Shown: piece by piece, positions 12,658-22,648 of the stretch
Layout: each line of letters starts with the position of its first letter
Numbering within the stretch: the first letter of the stretch is position 1
NCBI RefSeq assembly: GCF_029867415.1
Contig: NC_081185.1
Span: 40,308,766-40,372,765, forward strand
Reading direction: 5' to 3'
DNA: 64,000 nt
Origin: Vicia villosa
Lineage: Eukaryota > Streptophyta > Magnoliopsida > Fabales > Fabaceae
Program-made: the position numbers and the translations under genes
The notes under the pieces: model-generated
What the model saw: the letters and a program-made list of their open reading frames with translations, nothing else
What the model was told of the DNA's origin: nothing
Database searches by the model: none

Positions 12658-14274
12658 TCATGTTCCACTGGTGGAAGCTCCATTGTGAGGTGGCATGGGA
12701 TTGTTGACCACATTAGGTGCCACAGGTGCGAATGTAATCTCTTTTGCATCAATCAGATCCTGAACCCTGTCCTTGAGAACTCTGCATTCTTCAGTAGTGT
12801 GACCAGATCCTCCAGAGTGGAATTCACACTTGGCATTAATCTTGTAATTTGGAGGGAGAGGATCAGGAGGAGGCCTCGCTTCAGCTAATTGAATCAGTTT
12901 TTGATCAAGCAAGGCGGCGAGAAGTTGGCTATAGGTCATTGGTACACGATCATACACCCTTTTAGGCCTATTCTGCCTCTGTTGACCTTGTCTCTGTTGA
13001 TAACCTTGTTGTTGAACATATTGCTGATAGGGGACCCAAGGTTTTTGGCCAGCAGGTGCCACATAAGCTTGAGGAGCGGCGGCGGCCACTTGATAGCGAG
13101 GAGCTTGATCTTGAGCATAGGTGGCACTAGTCTCACCTTCCTTCTTTTTGACAAAGTTACCCTGAGGCTTCTTGTACCCATATTGGTTTGCAGCAGCAGT
13201 ATTGGCGGGATTCTGGATCTTACCAATCTTCAAACCGTTCTCAATTCTTTCACCAATCCTGACCAGATCGGAGAAACCAGAAGAAACACTTCCAACCATT
13301 CTCTCATAGTAATGCCCTTGAAGAGTGTTCATGAACATGTCAACCAATTCAGATTCAGAAAGTGGTGGATTAACTTGAGCAGCCATTTCTCTCCACCTTT
13401 GAGCATATTCTTTGAATGTCTCATTGGTTCTTTGCACTTGATTCTGCAGTTGCAACCTAGTCGGTGCCATGTCGATGTTGTATTGGTATTGCTTGAGAAA
13501 GGCATCATACAAATCCTTCCAAGATCGGATCCTATTACGCTCCAGATTCATATACCAGTTCAGAGATGCCCCAGACAAGCTATCTTGAAAGCAATGGATG
13601 AGCAATGGTTCATTGTGAATGTGAGAAGCCATCTTACGACAGTACATGATAATGTGGCTCTTCGGACAGCTCAAACCCTTGTACTTCTGGAAGTCGGGAG
13701 TCTTGAACTTAGGAGGGACAACCAGATTAGGAACTAGGCACATCTCTTCAGCATCCATTCCATAGGCACTAAAACCTTCAATAGCTCGAATCCTTTCCTC
13801 AAGAATTTTGTACTTCTCAGCAGATCTCTCAACGGGTCGAGCTCTTTCAGCAGTTGGTATTGTTTGCATTTCTGGATTAGCAGACTGAGGACCACAGAAA
13901 GCAGGATAAGGGATCTCTGTATGAGGAGGTGGAGTAGGAAATGGGAAACCCGTCCCAGTCATAGTTGGCACTCCAGAAGTCACGGGTATAGTCCCACCTT
14001 GGTTTGGAGCTCCAAGGGTATCAACAGTCATGAAGTTGAATGGCATCCCAAGAGTAGCATTAGTCCTTGCTTGGAACTCAAATGGAGTAGAAGAAGGTGG
14101 AATGACCTCATGTTGGCTAGAAGCAGCTTGGTTACCAACAACAGGAATCTCTTGTGTAACAGGAACCCTTTCAGTTCTCAAGGCTTGGATAGCTTCCAGG
14201 ATAGCATCGACCTTAGTTTTCATTTGATCCATCTCTTCCCTAATGGCAGCTTGATCTTGTTCATAATTCTCCAT
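12658..14274 (-). CDS. Ogre-type Gag protein
   Basis: Capsid/nucleocapsid polyprotein of the Ogre derivative, 538 residues from the methionine at 14274 (MENYEQDQAA). The frame is open to 14460, but the first 62 residues look like translated leader, so I prefer the internal start. Residues about 5-40 are charged and coiled-coil-like. The retrotransposon Gag domain lies in the middle (PKFKTPDFQKYKG, then LSGASLNWYMNL and FKEYAQRWREMAAQ). A Gln/Tyr-rich linker follows, then a zinc-knuckle-like CEFHSGGSGHTTEEC (C-x2-H-x5-H-x4-C, not the canonical CCHC spacing) near the C-terminus. No stop or frameshift is seen, in keeping with a young element. It could assemble particles that package its own RNA while borrowing RT and integrase. 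Confidence 0.88.
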   Translation of the reverse strand: MENYEQDQAAIREEMDQMKTKVDAILEAIQALRTERVPVTQEIPVVGNQAASSQHEVIPPSSTPFEFQARTNATLGMPFNFMTVDTLGAPNQGGTIPVTSGVPTMTGTGFPFPTPPPHTEIPYPAFCGPQSANPEMQTIPTAERARPVERSAEKYKILEERIRAIEGFSAYGMDAEEMCLVPNLVVPPKFKTPDFQKYKGLSCPKSHIIMYCRKMASHIHNEPLLIHCFQDSLSGASLNWYMNLERNRIRSWKDLYDAFLKQYQYNIDMAPTRLQLQNQVQRTNETFKEYAQRWREMAAQVNPPLSESELVDMFMNTLQGHYYERMVGSVSSGFSDLVRIGERIENGLKIGKIQNPANTAAANQYGYKKPQGNFVKKKEGETSATYAQDQAPRYQVAAAAPQAYVAPAGQKPWVPYQQYVQQQGYQQRQGQQRQNRPKRVYDRVPMTYSQLLAALLDQKLIQLAEARPPPDPLPPNYKINAKCEFHSGGSGHTTEECRVLKDRVQDLIDAKEITFAPVAPNVVNNPMPPHNGASTSGT

Positions 14275-14470
14275 GATTCTTCTTCTATGAGCTCTTGTCA
14301 GATATCGGTGTGGAGGAATCGTCTTGACTGATCTGATGGAGAGGAAGAGTGGTAAGAGTCTTGGTAACCATGGATGCAAATGCATGAATGCAAAAATGTT
14401 AATGAAGATGCAAATGCAGCATAAATCAGGATCAAGGATTCTTGGATAACAACTTCTCATGGCAATAAGA

Positions 14471-14577
14471 TATGGTCGAACCCTCCAGATTCAGAGGTTC
14501 GACGTTGCTTTCTGGATAAATAGCTTGTGCATAAGTCAAAGATGGTCGAATCCTCTAGATTCAGAGGTTCGACGTTG
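14471..14577 (-). repeat. Repeated inverted-repeat motif in the gag leader
   Basis: Two copies of a 37-bp phrase (14471-14507 and 14541-14577). Copy 1 contains the perfect 8-bp arms GTCGAACC and GGTTCGAC; copy 2 has one arm change (GTCGAATC). A third degenerate version with TTCGGCGCC is near 14636. They lie in the transcribed leader between PBS and gag. Confidence 0.7.
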
Positions 14578-15150
14578 ATTCTGATAGATAACTGATGTAG
14601 AACTTCTGTATAAGTCAAATGTCCCAGGATCAAAGGTTCGGCGCCTTTTATTGAATGGCAGAAATCCGGGTATGATGAAGGTTAAGTTTCCTGTCCCACC
14701 CCAATCTCACAGGTATGTAGTCTAGACACGGACAAGTGGTCCCTAATGGTCACCAGGGTCTACAGTTCCCATGGGGTACAAAGTGTTTGAGGCAACAAGC
14801 GTGCCAGACACAGTGTTCCATGAAAGAACCTCGCCCAGTTGTGGTACCTCATATTGAACTCATCCATAGCAAGCGCTACGGTAGTCAACATGAGCATCCA
14901 CGCTAATCCTATGTGTCACTTGGCCTGGGTAGTGGGCCTTTTACCTCATACAAACCCCCACCTGCAAAACAGAACAGAAGACCCCAAGGAACACAGAATA
15001 TAATCCATATGCATGATGTGCAAACAGAAATAAACATGATATGCAGGCAAAGAATAAGCATGCAAACATATATACAAGGTATAGACATAAAACAAGTAAA
15101 CACCCAGTAAATAAACAAACAAACGTAGGCTAGGATCGACTTGCTTAGGT
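14578..15150 (-). other. Ogre derivative 5' leader
   Basis: Noncoding leader between PBS and gag start. CA- and A-rich toward the PBS. The additional upstream ORF known from some autonomous Ogres is not visible here. Confidence 0.65.
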
Positions 15151-15169
15151 GTCCCCAGCAGAGTCGCCA
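15151..15169 (-). other. tRNA primer-binding site of the Ogre derivative
   Basis: Minus strand TGGCGACTCTGCTGGGGAC, two bases inside the 5' LTR. It starts with TGG, the complement of a tRNA CCA end, and resembles the tRNA-Arg-type PBS described for Ogre elements. Exact tRNA identity is inferred. Confidence 0.8.
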
Positions 15170-15171
15170 GC

Positions 15172-18100
15172 TGTCGCACGCTCGCGAAATGATGAACAGA
15201 GTCGCCACCAATATATTTATCCCAAGGAGGGAAAGGAATATCAGAAAACCTAAGATGAATAAGAACAAGGTCTTTCGACCAGAGATAGGGTACGGGAGTC
15301 GGTTACGCGAGGGGAAGGTACTAGCACCCCTCACGCCCATCGTACTCGATGGTATCCACCTACGTTTGTTGCTATCTAAAGGGTGTATAAATCTAAAGCT
15401 TAATTACTAAGGGAATGCATGCAAATGAAAGAAAAGAAACACGGGGAAAATAAGGTTTTTAAATAGTTGTGCTCGCTTAGGCCCCGCGACCTAATGCCTA
15501 CGTATCCTTTTCAGGAATCAGAGCGCCGTAGTTCGGCGCTATAGTTTTTGTTTGTTTTTGTGTTTTTTAGTGGACGAAGTTACATTCGCACTCCGCTGCT
15601 CGACCTCTGGAGTCTTAAGCTGGGAATGGAGCGGAAATAACATGTCCGATTAAAGAATGCCTCGGAGGCGAGATAGAGAAGAGAGTTTGAGCGTTTCGAG
15701 GAAATCCCTTAAGCAAGGGAAACTCGAGTTACTCTTTGGTTTGTGTTTTTTAGAGGTTGGGAACTTACGCCTGAATGGAACCCTTAAGCAAGGGAGCTTC
15801 AAGCACTCAAACATCCCTTAAGCAAGAGAAGTTACAAGCTTCCATTCCCTTTTTATTAGTCAAAGTATTTATTAGTCATTTTTTAGGTGTTTTCTTTGTA
15901 TTTTTTATGGGAAATTAAGTCAAGTATTTGTTAAGTGTTTTAAGGTTGAAAAGGAAAAGAACTAGCCTAGAAACTAGCCTAAGTATGAAAGGGATTTCTA
16001 CCTAATGTTGTCATGGTTTCTACCTATGTTTAGGAGAAAGGGATACATGAAAATTAAGGCAAAAATTAGAAGTCAAGATTGAGTAACACAATGGTACAAA
16101 AATTGGCATGCAAGCAATAGTAACAAGCATGGGAGAAATTGAATTACAAGTCAAGTAAAAAGACAAAAAACAAATAGCCTAAAAACTAATATTTTTTATG
16201 ATTATTGATTTGAAAGAAATTGAATTCTAATTTGAACAAAAGAAATTAAAAGAAAATTAGCCTAAACTAATATCTTTCTTTTGATTATTTTTTATGTCAA
16301 AAATTGGATTAAGAGTCTAAATATTAGAGAAGGAATTGGTTTAGTTACTAAAAGAAATTAGTAAAAAAACAATTAAAATTAAATTGAAAACAAGAGAACA
16401 GGGGGGTGCGGTGTGAAAATATGAGTGTGAAGAGAAGCTGGGGGCAGGCCCGCTGGTATTGGCCCGCAGAGTTTTTTTGCAGTATTTTGTTTGGCCAAAA
16501 GATGACGCTATGGGCCTGAATGGGGGTGTGGCAAGTAATACGGCCCAAGGACTTTTTATTGTTTTGATTCATTTCAGTGTTTCCAGACTTTAAAAAAAAA
16601 CAACGGAATGAATAAAACAGATAACGCAAGTAGAAGAGGAAATTAGGTTAAATTATGAGTGACCTCTGAACTTCCTCTTGCAGCCCTCGTCTCTTTCTTC
16701 GCCTCTATGGACTCGACGGCGGCTCTCTCTCTCCCTCAAACGTGAAACGGCGGCGGCTCTCTTTCTCCGGTGACCTTCTTCTCTCTCGCGGTCTTTTCCT
16801 CTTTTGATTTCTTCTGCTGATTAATGGCGATGATGTGCGAATGGAGGTTGTTATGAGGTCGATTGAAGGTGAAGAGTAAGAGTGACGCCGATGGTTGTGA
16901 TGCTGAGATGAAAGTTGGATGAGGCTCGTTCTTGGAGAATTTGCAGTGATGTCGAGGCGATACGAAAGCGAGGTTGTGAGGAAGATTGAGGTCTGCGGAC
17001 TTATGTATGGATTGTAGTATGATGGAGGATTCTTGAAGAGGCAGTGTGACTTGAATAACTGAGGTAGGGGGGATCGAAGGATTGTGCTGATTATGGATTG
17101 ACGATGATGAAATTTTCAGGTGTTGATCCTTTTCTTCTCCTTCTTTAATTTTCTTCTTCAATTCTGTTATGTGTGGATTTAGGATTTGGCTTGTGATAGT
17201 GATGATGATGAGGTGCAGGTTTGGAGTTAATTCGATGAAGATTTGAGGTTGCAGAGTTTGAAGATGAGTGAGAAGAAGATGAAGTTTGAGGAAGGTGAAT
17301 GAAGGGATCCGAAAATGGCGAAGAGAATTTTGTGAGAAAGATGGAGTTGTGGTGGAGAAATGGCGTGAAGGAGGTTGAAGCTAGAGGTTCTGAGAATTGG
17401 CGAAGAGGATTGTGAAGATTTTGGGGCTCTACCCTTCTTCCTTCAAAGTCTGCAAGCGAGACAATGATGAAGACTGATAGTGCTTAGGTGTCCATTGTAG
17501 GTGGGTGGAGCTGACTATTTATAGGAGCAATCATTGGGTGATCATTAGGAATCCTTAGATGTGGGACTCAGCATTATAGCTTGCAAGGTATTTTTTCAGT
17601 TTCTTGAATGTGGGACTCTGTTTTAAATTGTATATTTATGGACTAGTTTTGCTTGGCTACTGTTTTGGTTATGGACTGTGAATGGTTGAATGGTAGCATA
17701 GTGAATGGATGTGTGGTATAGATATTGCAGGGTTGATGATTAGAAACTATTTGAATGCTGTTTGGACTGATTTTTGTATGTATTGATGCAGGGTATGGAT
17801 TGATAGGAGCATGGGTCAGTTAACTGCTGCTTGAAAGTTCTGCTAGGGACCATGTTTGAAAGTTAGGGAATTAGTTTTAGACTGAATATAGATGGGCTGG
17901 ACATCCTTTGCAAACTGACTTGTTGCTTTGATAAACCGTGTTGAACTTGAGTTGAATCATTGAATGCCTTGGTGATGCAGACAGATATCTTGTGAATGTG
18001 TGATGACATTGTATCATGGAATCGGTGTTATATATGATAGGTCTGGATGGTAGTCGTGTAGGGACTGGTTTGAAAAAGCCTGAATCTGAATGTGGTTTTC

Positions 18101-19321
18101 TTTTCTGAACTAATGCAGGGTTTTCCTTTTTTTTTTTTTTTTTTGCAGGATGCTATTAGCAGCAGGCTAAGTTTCATGGCGCAATTTGAACATGAGTGTA
18201 GCAAGACGCACAGTCGGATGGCGGACGACTTCGATGCAAATGAAGGGCTTGAATGGAAGTGTTTTGGTAATTGATGTAGAGGCACTGTTTTTTGGAAATG
18301 TGTGGATGGACTGTTGGTGTCTAGATGTAGATGTATGTTTAGAAGTTTGGATTTTCCTTAATGATAATGCTGTATGTATGCACCTTGAACACTATGGGCT
18401 GATGTTAGTTATAGGTTAGAAGGATTATTGGTTGGCTGTTGTATTATTTGAATATGGTATGTGATGGTTTGCAAGGCTGTAATGCCTTTACATTATTATT
18501 TTTTTTTTTGAATTCACACTGGTTGTAAATTGATGAATACAGATGTTGATTTGTACTGGTTGTAGCAAAACAGACTCCACATCAGAAACTACTTTCTGGA
18601 GCTGCTGCCTCTATTTTTTGAGGGCAACATACATCTTAAAAAGGATGAGTCTGATTGAGTTGAGGAGGGGAGAGTGGAAGGCACGACGTAAGCATCCTTA
18701 GGAGAATCCTTCTTTCCTTGTAATGTGGCATGTAATGGAATTGTGATATGTAATCTCCTTGTAATGACTTTCTGTGTAACATAATTTGTAGATTTTTGTA
18801 GACATTTATAAACACAGTATTCTTCTCTTATCAATACTCTACAAATAGTCCAAAATAACTTAGCTGAACTAATTTGAATTGATGAAATGAATCCGAATAA
18901 CTCCACTTCTTCCTCTGGCGTAAGCATTAAAACCAATTAATAATCCATGTAATCAAGCTATCAAGTGTCTTTCGTAGACCATGAAACCCACTTTGTCATT
19001 TATATCTCGAATCTTATTCAATAATTAATAGTGAAGAGTAACCTTTGAATCACCACAAATATGGGATATAAAACCTGTTTTTTTATAAACTTCAATGAAG
19101 GAGATTTTGCAACCTTGAGTGAAGATGAGAGTCTTAAAAAGAGAAGTCAAAACTATGACTCTTCAAGACCTTAGATCCCTCGCTCCAGATATTTATATGA
19201 TTGATGGATATTTATATGATTGATGGATGCATGAGTTTATTTATGACCTAAGATGTAGATGAAACGAGAAACATAAGCCAATTAGGAATAAAATTAGGAG
19301 GGCAAATTTTGGGGTGCAACA
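15172..19321 (-). repeat. Ogre derivative 5' LTR (right copy)
   Basis: Near-identical duplicate of 5454-9601 and upstream of gag in element orientation. A TATA-like CTATAAATAG lies at 17515-17524 (minus). The near identity of the two 4.15-kb copies is the best clock in the window. Confidence 0.95.
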
Positions 19322-19357
19322 GCTTGTTTTAGGTAATTTTCGAGGCCGAAAATCTTT

Positions 19358-19372
19358 TAAGTGGGGGAGAGT
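19358..19372 (+). other. T1 polypurine tract
   Basis: AAGTGGGGGAGAGT-like purine tract immediately before the LTR terminus TGTAACACCC. T2 has the equivalent tract just before 34729. Confidence 0.85.
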
Positions 19373-21478
19373 TGTAACACCCTATTTTTATTAGATTTAA
19401 TTAATTAGGATTATTTGATACTTAATAATTGTTTGTGTATTTTATTTAATTATTGTTTAAGTGATAACTATTTATTTGGGTGGTAATATGTTATTTAGCT
19501 AATTAATAAATGGTAGAATTTTATTAGAAATTAATTAAATGGGCTTAGTTGGGTGAGAAAGAGTATTTGGTGGGTTAAGCCCAATGAAATAATGAGAATT
19601 AGGAGAGAATGTTATGTCATAACCTAATTAGAAAGAAAAGAGGAAAAAAAAGATAGAAAGGAAAGTAGAGAAGAGAAGAAGAACATAGAAGAGAAGGAGA
19701 AGGAATTTGTAGATTCTTGAAGAGGGTGGATTAAGAGTTAGAGGTAAGGGTTTGAATACAAGTTCTTATAGACTATATGATTGGGTAATGTGTTTTGTTG
19801 TGATTATCTCTTCATCTTTGCAATTTCATGAACACATAGAAAAGTTAGGGTTTATGCTATTTTCTATGGATTTACATGATTAAACATGATTTTGATGGTA
19901 TATGTTGTTTAATAACGATGAATATTGGTTGTATTTGATGTTTATTGATGTTTGGAAGTGATTTGGAGTAGTTTTATGTGATTTCCGCTGTTCTGAGTTT
20001 TGCTGTGTTTTTCTGAAAATCGCAGGCCCCGCTAAGAGGAGCTGATCTGCTGAGCGGAGCTGCGAAAATAAAAGTTGCTGCCTTGCTCCGCTGGAGGCCC
20101 GCTGAGCGGACCCTGCTGTAGGCAGAATTTTCCAAACTTTAGAATGTCATAACTTTTGATCCGTAGCTCCGTTTTATGCACCGTTCGAAGCGTTAGAAAG
20201 CTATGGTGATATTCTATATGATAGTATAGGGTTTAATTGCACTTGATTGATTAATTGTGACGTTATTATATGGAATGGCATGTAATTGTCTTATGTGCGT
20301 ATATTAGTATGTGATGTATAGCAATTGTGGGAACACTTTGTGTAAAATGTATTCATGATGTATGTGATTGGATATGTGATGGTTGTTATGCCTTGTTGCA
20401 ATTGTTAATTGTGTTGTGAATGTTGTGTACAATTGGCGGATAATTCATAGAGTTGGATTATGGTGATAATCTTAATTGCATAAATTGTTGGTATTTGTAC
20501 ATACATTCATAGCATGGTCGGCTTTATGGTGGAAGCGGTGAAACATGGGTTCACATGGTAAGAGACGTTGATCCTTGAATGGAAATAGGCGTAGAAGACG
20601 TGATCCTTAATTGGAAATAGGCGTATTGGCTTTGATCTTGTCCGGATCGGACGCGTGGCTTGGATTCTAAACAATGAATCGGAAAGAGGTGAAACATTGG
20701 ATTCACATTGGGTACCACATGCATTGAGTCACATTTGTTGCATTTCGAGTCACATTGTGTGTATGTGATTGTCGTGTATACATGTGATTTGATTTGGAGT
20801 GATGATTGTTATATGATATGTGAATTGCTTAATTGAGAAGTGTGATGAATAGTAAAATGTATGCTTGTTTATGTTTACATTTCCCATTATTATGTTTTCT
20901 ATAAGAAGTTGAATTCTCACCCTTCTGTTTGATGTTACCCTTGGTTGGTAACGTGCATGTTCAGAAGAGTAGTTGCTTGATTCGTGGCTTAGCCGAAGAG
21001 CTCCGAGGTTTCGTTTTGATTAGGTAGAGAGTCATATGCTCTGATCATGTAACACTTGGGGGTTTTCTTAGACTTATGTTCATGTTTGAATATTGCTATT
21101 TTCTATGTTTTATTGAATATTGGATGTATGTGATAACTTTTGGATATGTTGATTAAAGGCCGTTGTAGCCTAGAATTGTAATGTTCAAGTAACAAAGATA
21201 TTGATGTTATTTGAATTTGGTAGATGAATATAGTATGGGATATATTCATTGAAATCTTTAATAGCAACTCGAATTGTTTTCCGCAAGCGTTTATGCATAA
21301 TGTATGAGAACATGAGGTTACATTTGTGTTACAATATGATCTTTGCATATTAAGAATATTGGATGTTTTGTTTTAGGTTTTCATTGTGATGAAAATAACA
21401 TGTGACGCCCTTTTTCCTTTATGCATGCTTACTCTGTTTGATTGTATGATATATTTGGGTTAGAAAAGGGGTGTTACA
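19373..21478 (+). repeat. T1 LTR (single copy between pol and gag)
   Basis: 2106 bp, from TGTAACACCC to GGGTGTTACA, perfect terminal inverted repeats. A PPT lies on the left and a PBS on the right, so it serves as 3' LTR to the pol on its left and 5' LTR to the gag on its right. Around 20030-20110 it contains GC-rich inverted CCGCT/AGCGG motifs followed at 20148 by a block (CATAACTTTTGATCCGTA) also seen in the T2 LTR. Two GTGAA...TTCAC hairpin-like motifs lie near 20550 and 20690. Confidence 0.9.
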
Positions 21479-21482
21479 TTAG

Positions 21483-21494
21483 TGGTATCAGAGC
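21483..21494 (+). other. T1 primer-binding site (initiator Met tRNA type)
   Basis: TGGTATCAGAGC, four bases after the LTR end. This is the standard PBS complementary to the 3' end of plant initiator methionine tRNA. Confidence 0.92.
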
Positions 21495-21630
21495 ATGGTT
21501 GGCCAGTTGGTCAAAGTCGTTAATGTCTTTATTTCTCGTTGTATTAGATTTTTGTATCTGACACGATCGATATTGTTTTGTTTTCTTTGTTTGTTGGTTG
21601 TCGTAGGACAATGGTTGCTGGGAGGAATGA

Positions 21631-22004
21631 TGTAACACCCGAGGCCGAAGAAGGCGAGGGGTGGTTGCACCGCATGGAACACCTGGGGCCAATTGGGGCT
21701 AGGGTGGTCGCCACATCGGAATGAGAGGGATTCTAAAGCCGTGCAGGTATGGGACTGCATGGTTGAAGAAAAGCTTATAAGGATTGATAGGTACTACCTA
21801 TACCAACAAGATGCATCTTCTTTTCGGGAGCCCGTTCCGTAAGAACTCCACAGTTAAGCGTGCTTGACTTGGAGTAGTATTGGGATGGGTGACCTTCTGG
21901 GAAGTTTCCCGGAAAGCGTGCGAGTGAGGTCAAAGCATGCTGAAAAGACCCGTGTTGGTTTGTGGGGTTAGTCGATCATCCCGTAAGCAGTCTGGGGCGT
22001 TACA
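21631..22004 (+). repeat. Cassandra LTR, left copy
   Basis: 374 bp, TGTAAC...GTTACA. Contains the 5S-like region described separately. Confidence 0.92.
21781..21920 (+). other. 5S rRNA-like region, left Cassandra LTR
   Basis: Contains the 5S internal-promoter landmarks CAGTTAAGCGTGCTTG (box A, from 21851) and GGGATGGGTGACC (box C, from 21882), plus CTGGGAAG downstream. It is diverged from real plant 5S RNA outside the control region, so it is a retained Pol III promoter rather than a functional 5S gene. Confidence 0.88.
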
Positions 22005-22075
22005 AATTGTATCAGAGCCAGACCTCTCCCAGTACGATGTGGTTCGAGGACGAACCATGCGGAAGCTGGTGGGCA
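22005..22075 (+). other. Cassandra interior with PBS and PPT
   Basis: Only 71 bp. TTGTATCAGAGCC near 22007 matches the Met-tRNA-type PBS with one change, and a purine-rich GCGGAAGCTGGTGGG precedes the right LTR. Confidence 0.85.
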
Positions 22076-22449
22076 TGTAACACCCGAGGCCGAAGAAGGC
22101 GAGGGGTGGTTGCACCGCATGGAACACCTGGGGCCAATTGGGGCTAGGGTGGTCGCCACATCGGAATGAGAGGGATTCTAAAGCCGTGCAGGTATGGGAC
22201 TGCATGGTTGAAGAAAAGCTTATAAGGATTGATAGGTACTACCTATACCAACAAGATGCATCTTCTTTTCGGGAGCCCGTTCCGTAAGAACTCCACAGTT
22301 AAGCGTGCTTGACTTGGAGTAGTATTGGGATGGGTGACCTTCTGGGAAGTTTCCCGGAAAGCGTGCGAGTGAGGTCAAAGCATGCTGAAAAGACCCGTGT
22401 TGGTTTGTGGGGTTAGTCGATCATCCCGTAAGCAGTCTGGGGCGTTACA
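22076..22449 (+). repeat. Cassandra LTR, right copy
   Basis: 374 bp, apparently identical to the left copy, with its 5S-like region at about 22226-22365. Confidence 0.92.
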
Positions 22450-22648
22450 AATACTAGCTCAATTGGTAGCAGGAATTGCTATGAATATGTACTTAACCCC
22501 TAGGTACATGGTTCGATTCCTGCGGGAGGCAAAAACAATATTTCCTGGGCAGCCGATAAGCGGACCTAGGGGGGATTATTGATTAAGCCGGTAACATGCT
22601 CGGTTGGCCGACACGGTTGATGCGTGCAGCGGATATCGGGGTGTTACA
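22450..22648 (+). other. tRNA-like tail of the Cassandra composite
   Basis: Carries an A-box match TAGCTCAATTGG (22455-22466) and a perfect B-box GGTTCGATTCC (22510-22520), 43 bases apart, but no convincing acceptor stem. The right end GGGGTGTTACA is a retrotransposon-type terminus complementary to TGTAACACCC. It could be the end of another small LTR element or a SINE-derived segment; the origin is unresolved. Confidence 0.6.

Larger units (their letters stand above)
5454..19321 (-). mobile_element. Non-autonomous Ogre/Tat-type LTR retrotransposon, gag only
   Basis: Two LTRs of 4148 and 4150 bp bound a 5.57-kb interior with a minus-strand gag, a tRNA-type PBS, a PPT and a 3'-UTR tandem array, but no protease, RT, RNase H or integrase. 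LTRs begin TGTCGCA and end TGCAACA on the plus strand. Flanking 5-mers are GTTTG (5449-5453) and GCTTG (19322-19326), a target-site duplication with one mismatch. By eye the LTRs differ only by a small change near 5474, one T in a homopolymer near 8410, and one substitution (8912 versus 18632), so the insertion is recent. Mobility must have depended on enzymes from an autonomous Ogre. Confidence 0.93.
21631..22648 (+). mobile_element. Cassandra TRIM composite with tRNA-like tail
   Basis: A 1018-bp insertion in the T1 gag flanked by a perfect 5-bp duplication AATGA (21626-21630 and 22649-22653). It comprises a complete Cassandra element (LTR 21631-22004, 71-bp interior, LTR 22076-22449) plus a 199-bp tail (22450-22648) that ends GGGGTGTTACA. 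The Cassandra part alone is not flanked by a matching duplication (AATGA versus AATAC), so the tail was present at integration or replaced the original right end. The two LTRs read identically, implying a recent event. Cassandra elements are established as non-coding TRIMs carrying 5S rRNA-like sequence. Confidence 0.85.

Noticed and set aside
12889..13737. 282-codon plus-strand ORF
   Set aside because: Complement shadow of the Ogre gag, which has clear Gag motifs on the minus strand.
21781..22365. Possible functional 5S rRNA genes
   Set aside because: Only the internal promoter region is well conserved, and each copy sits in a 374-bp Cassandra LTR with PBS and PPT between them.
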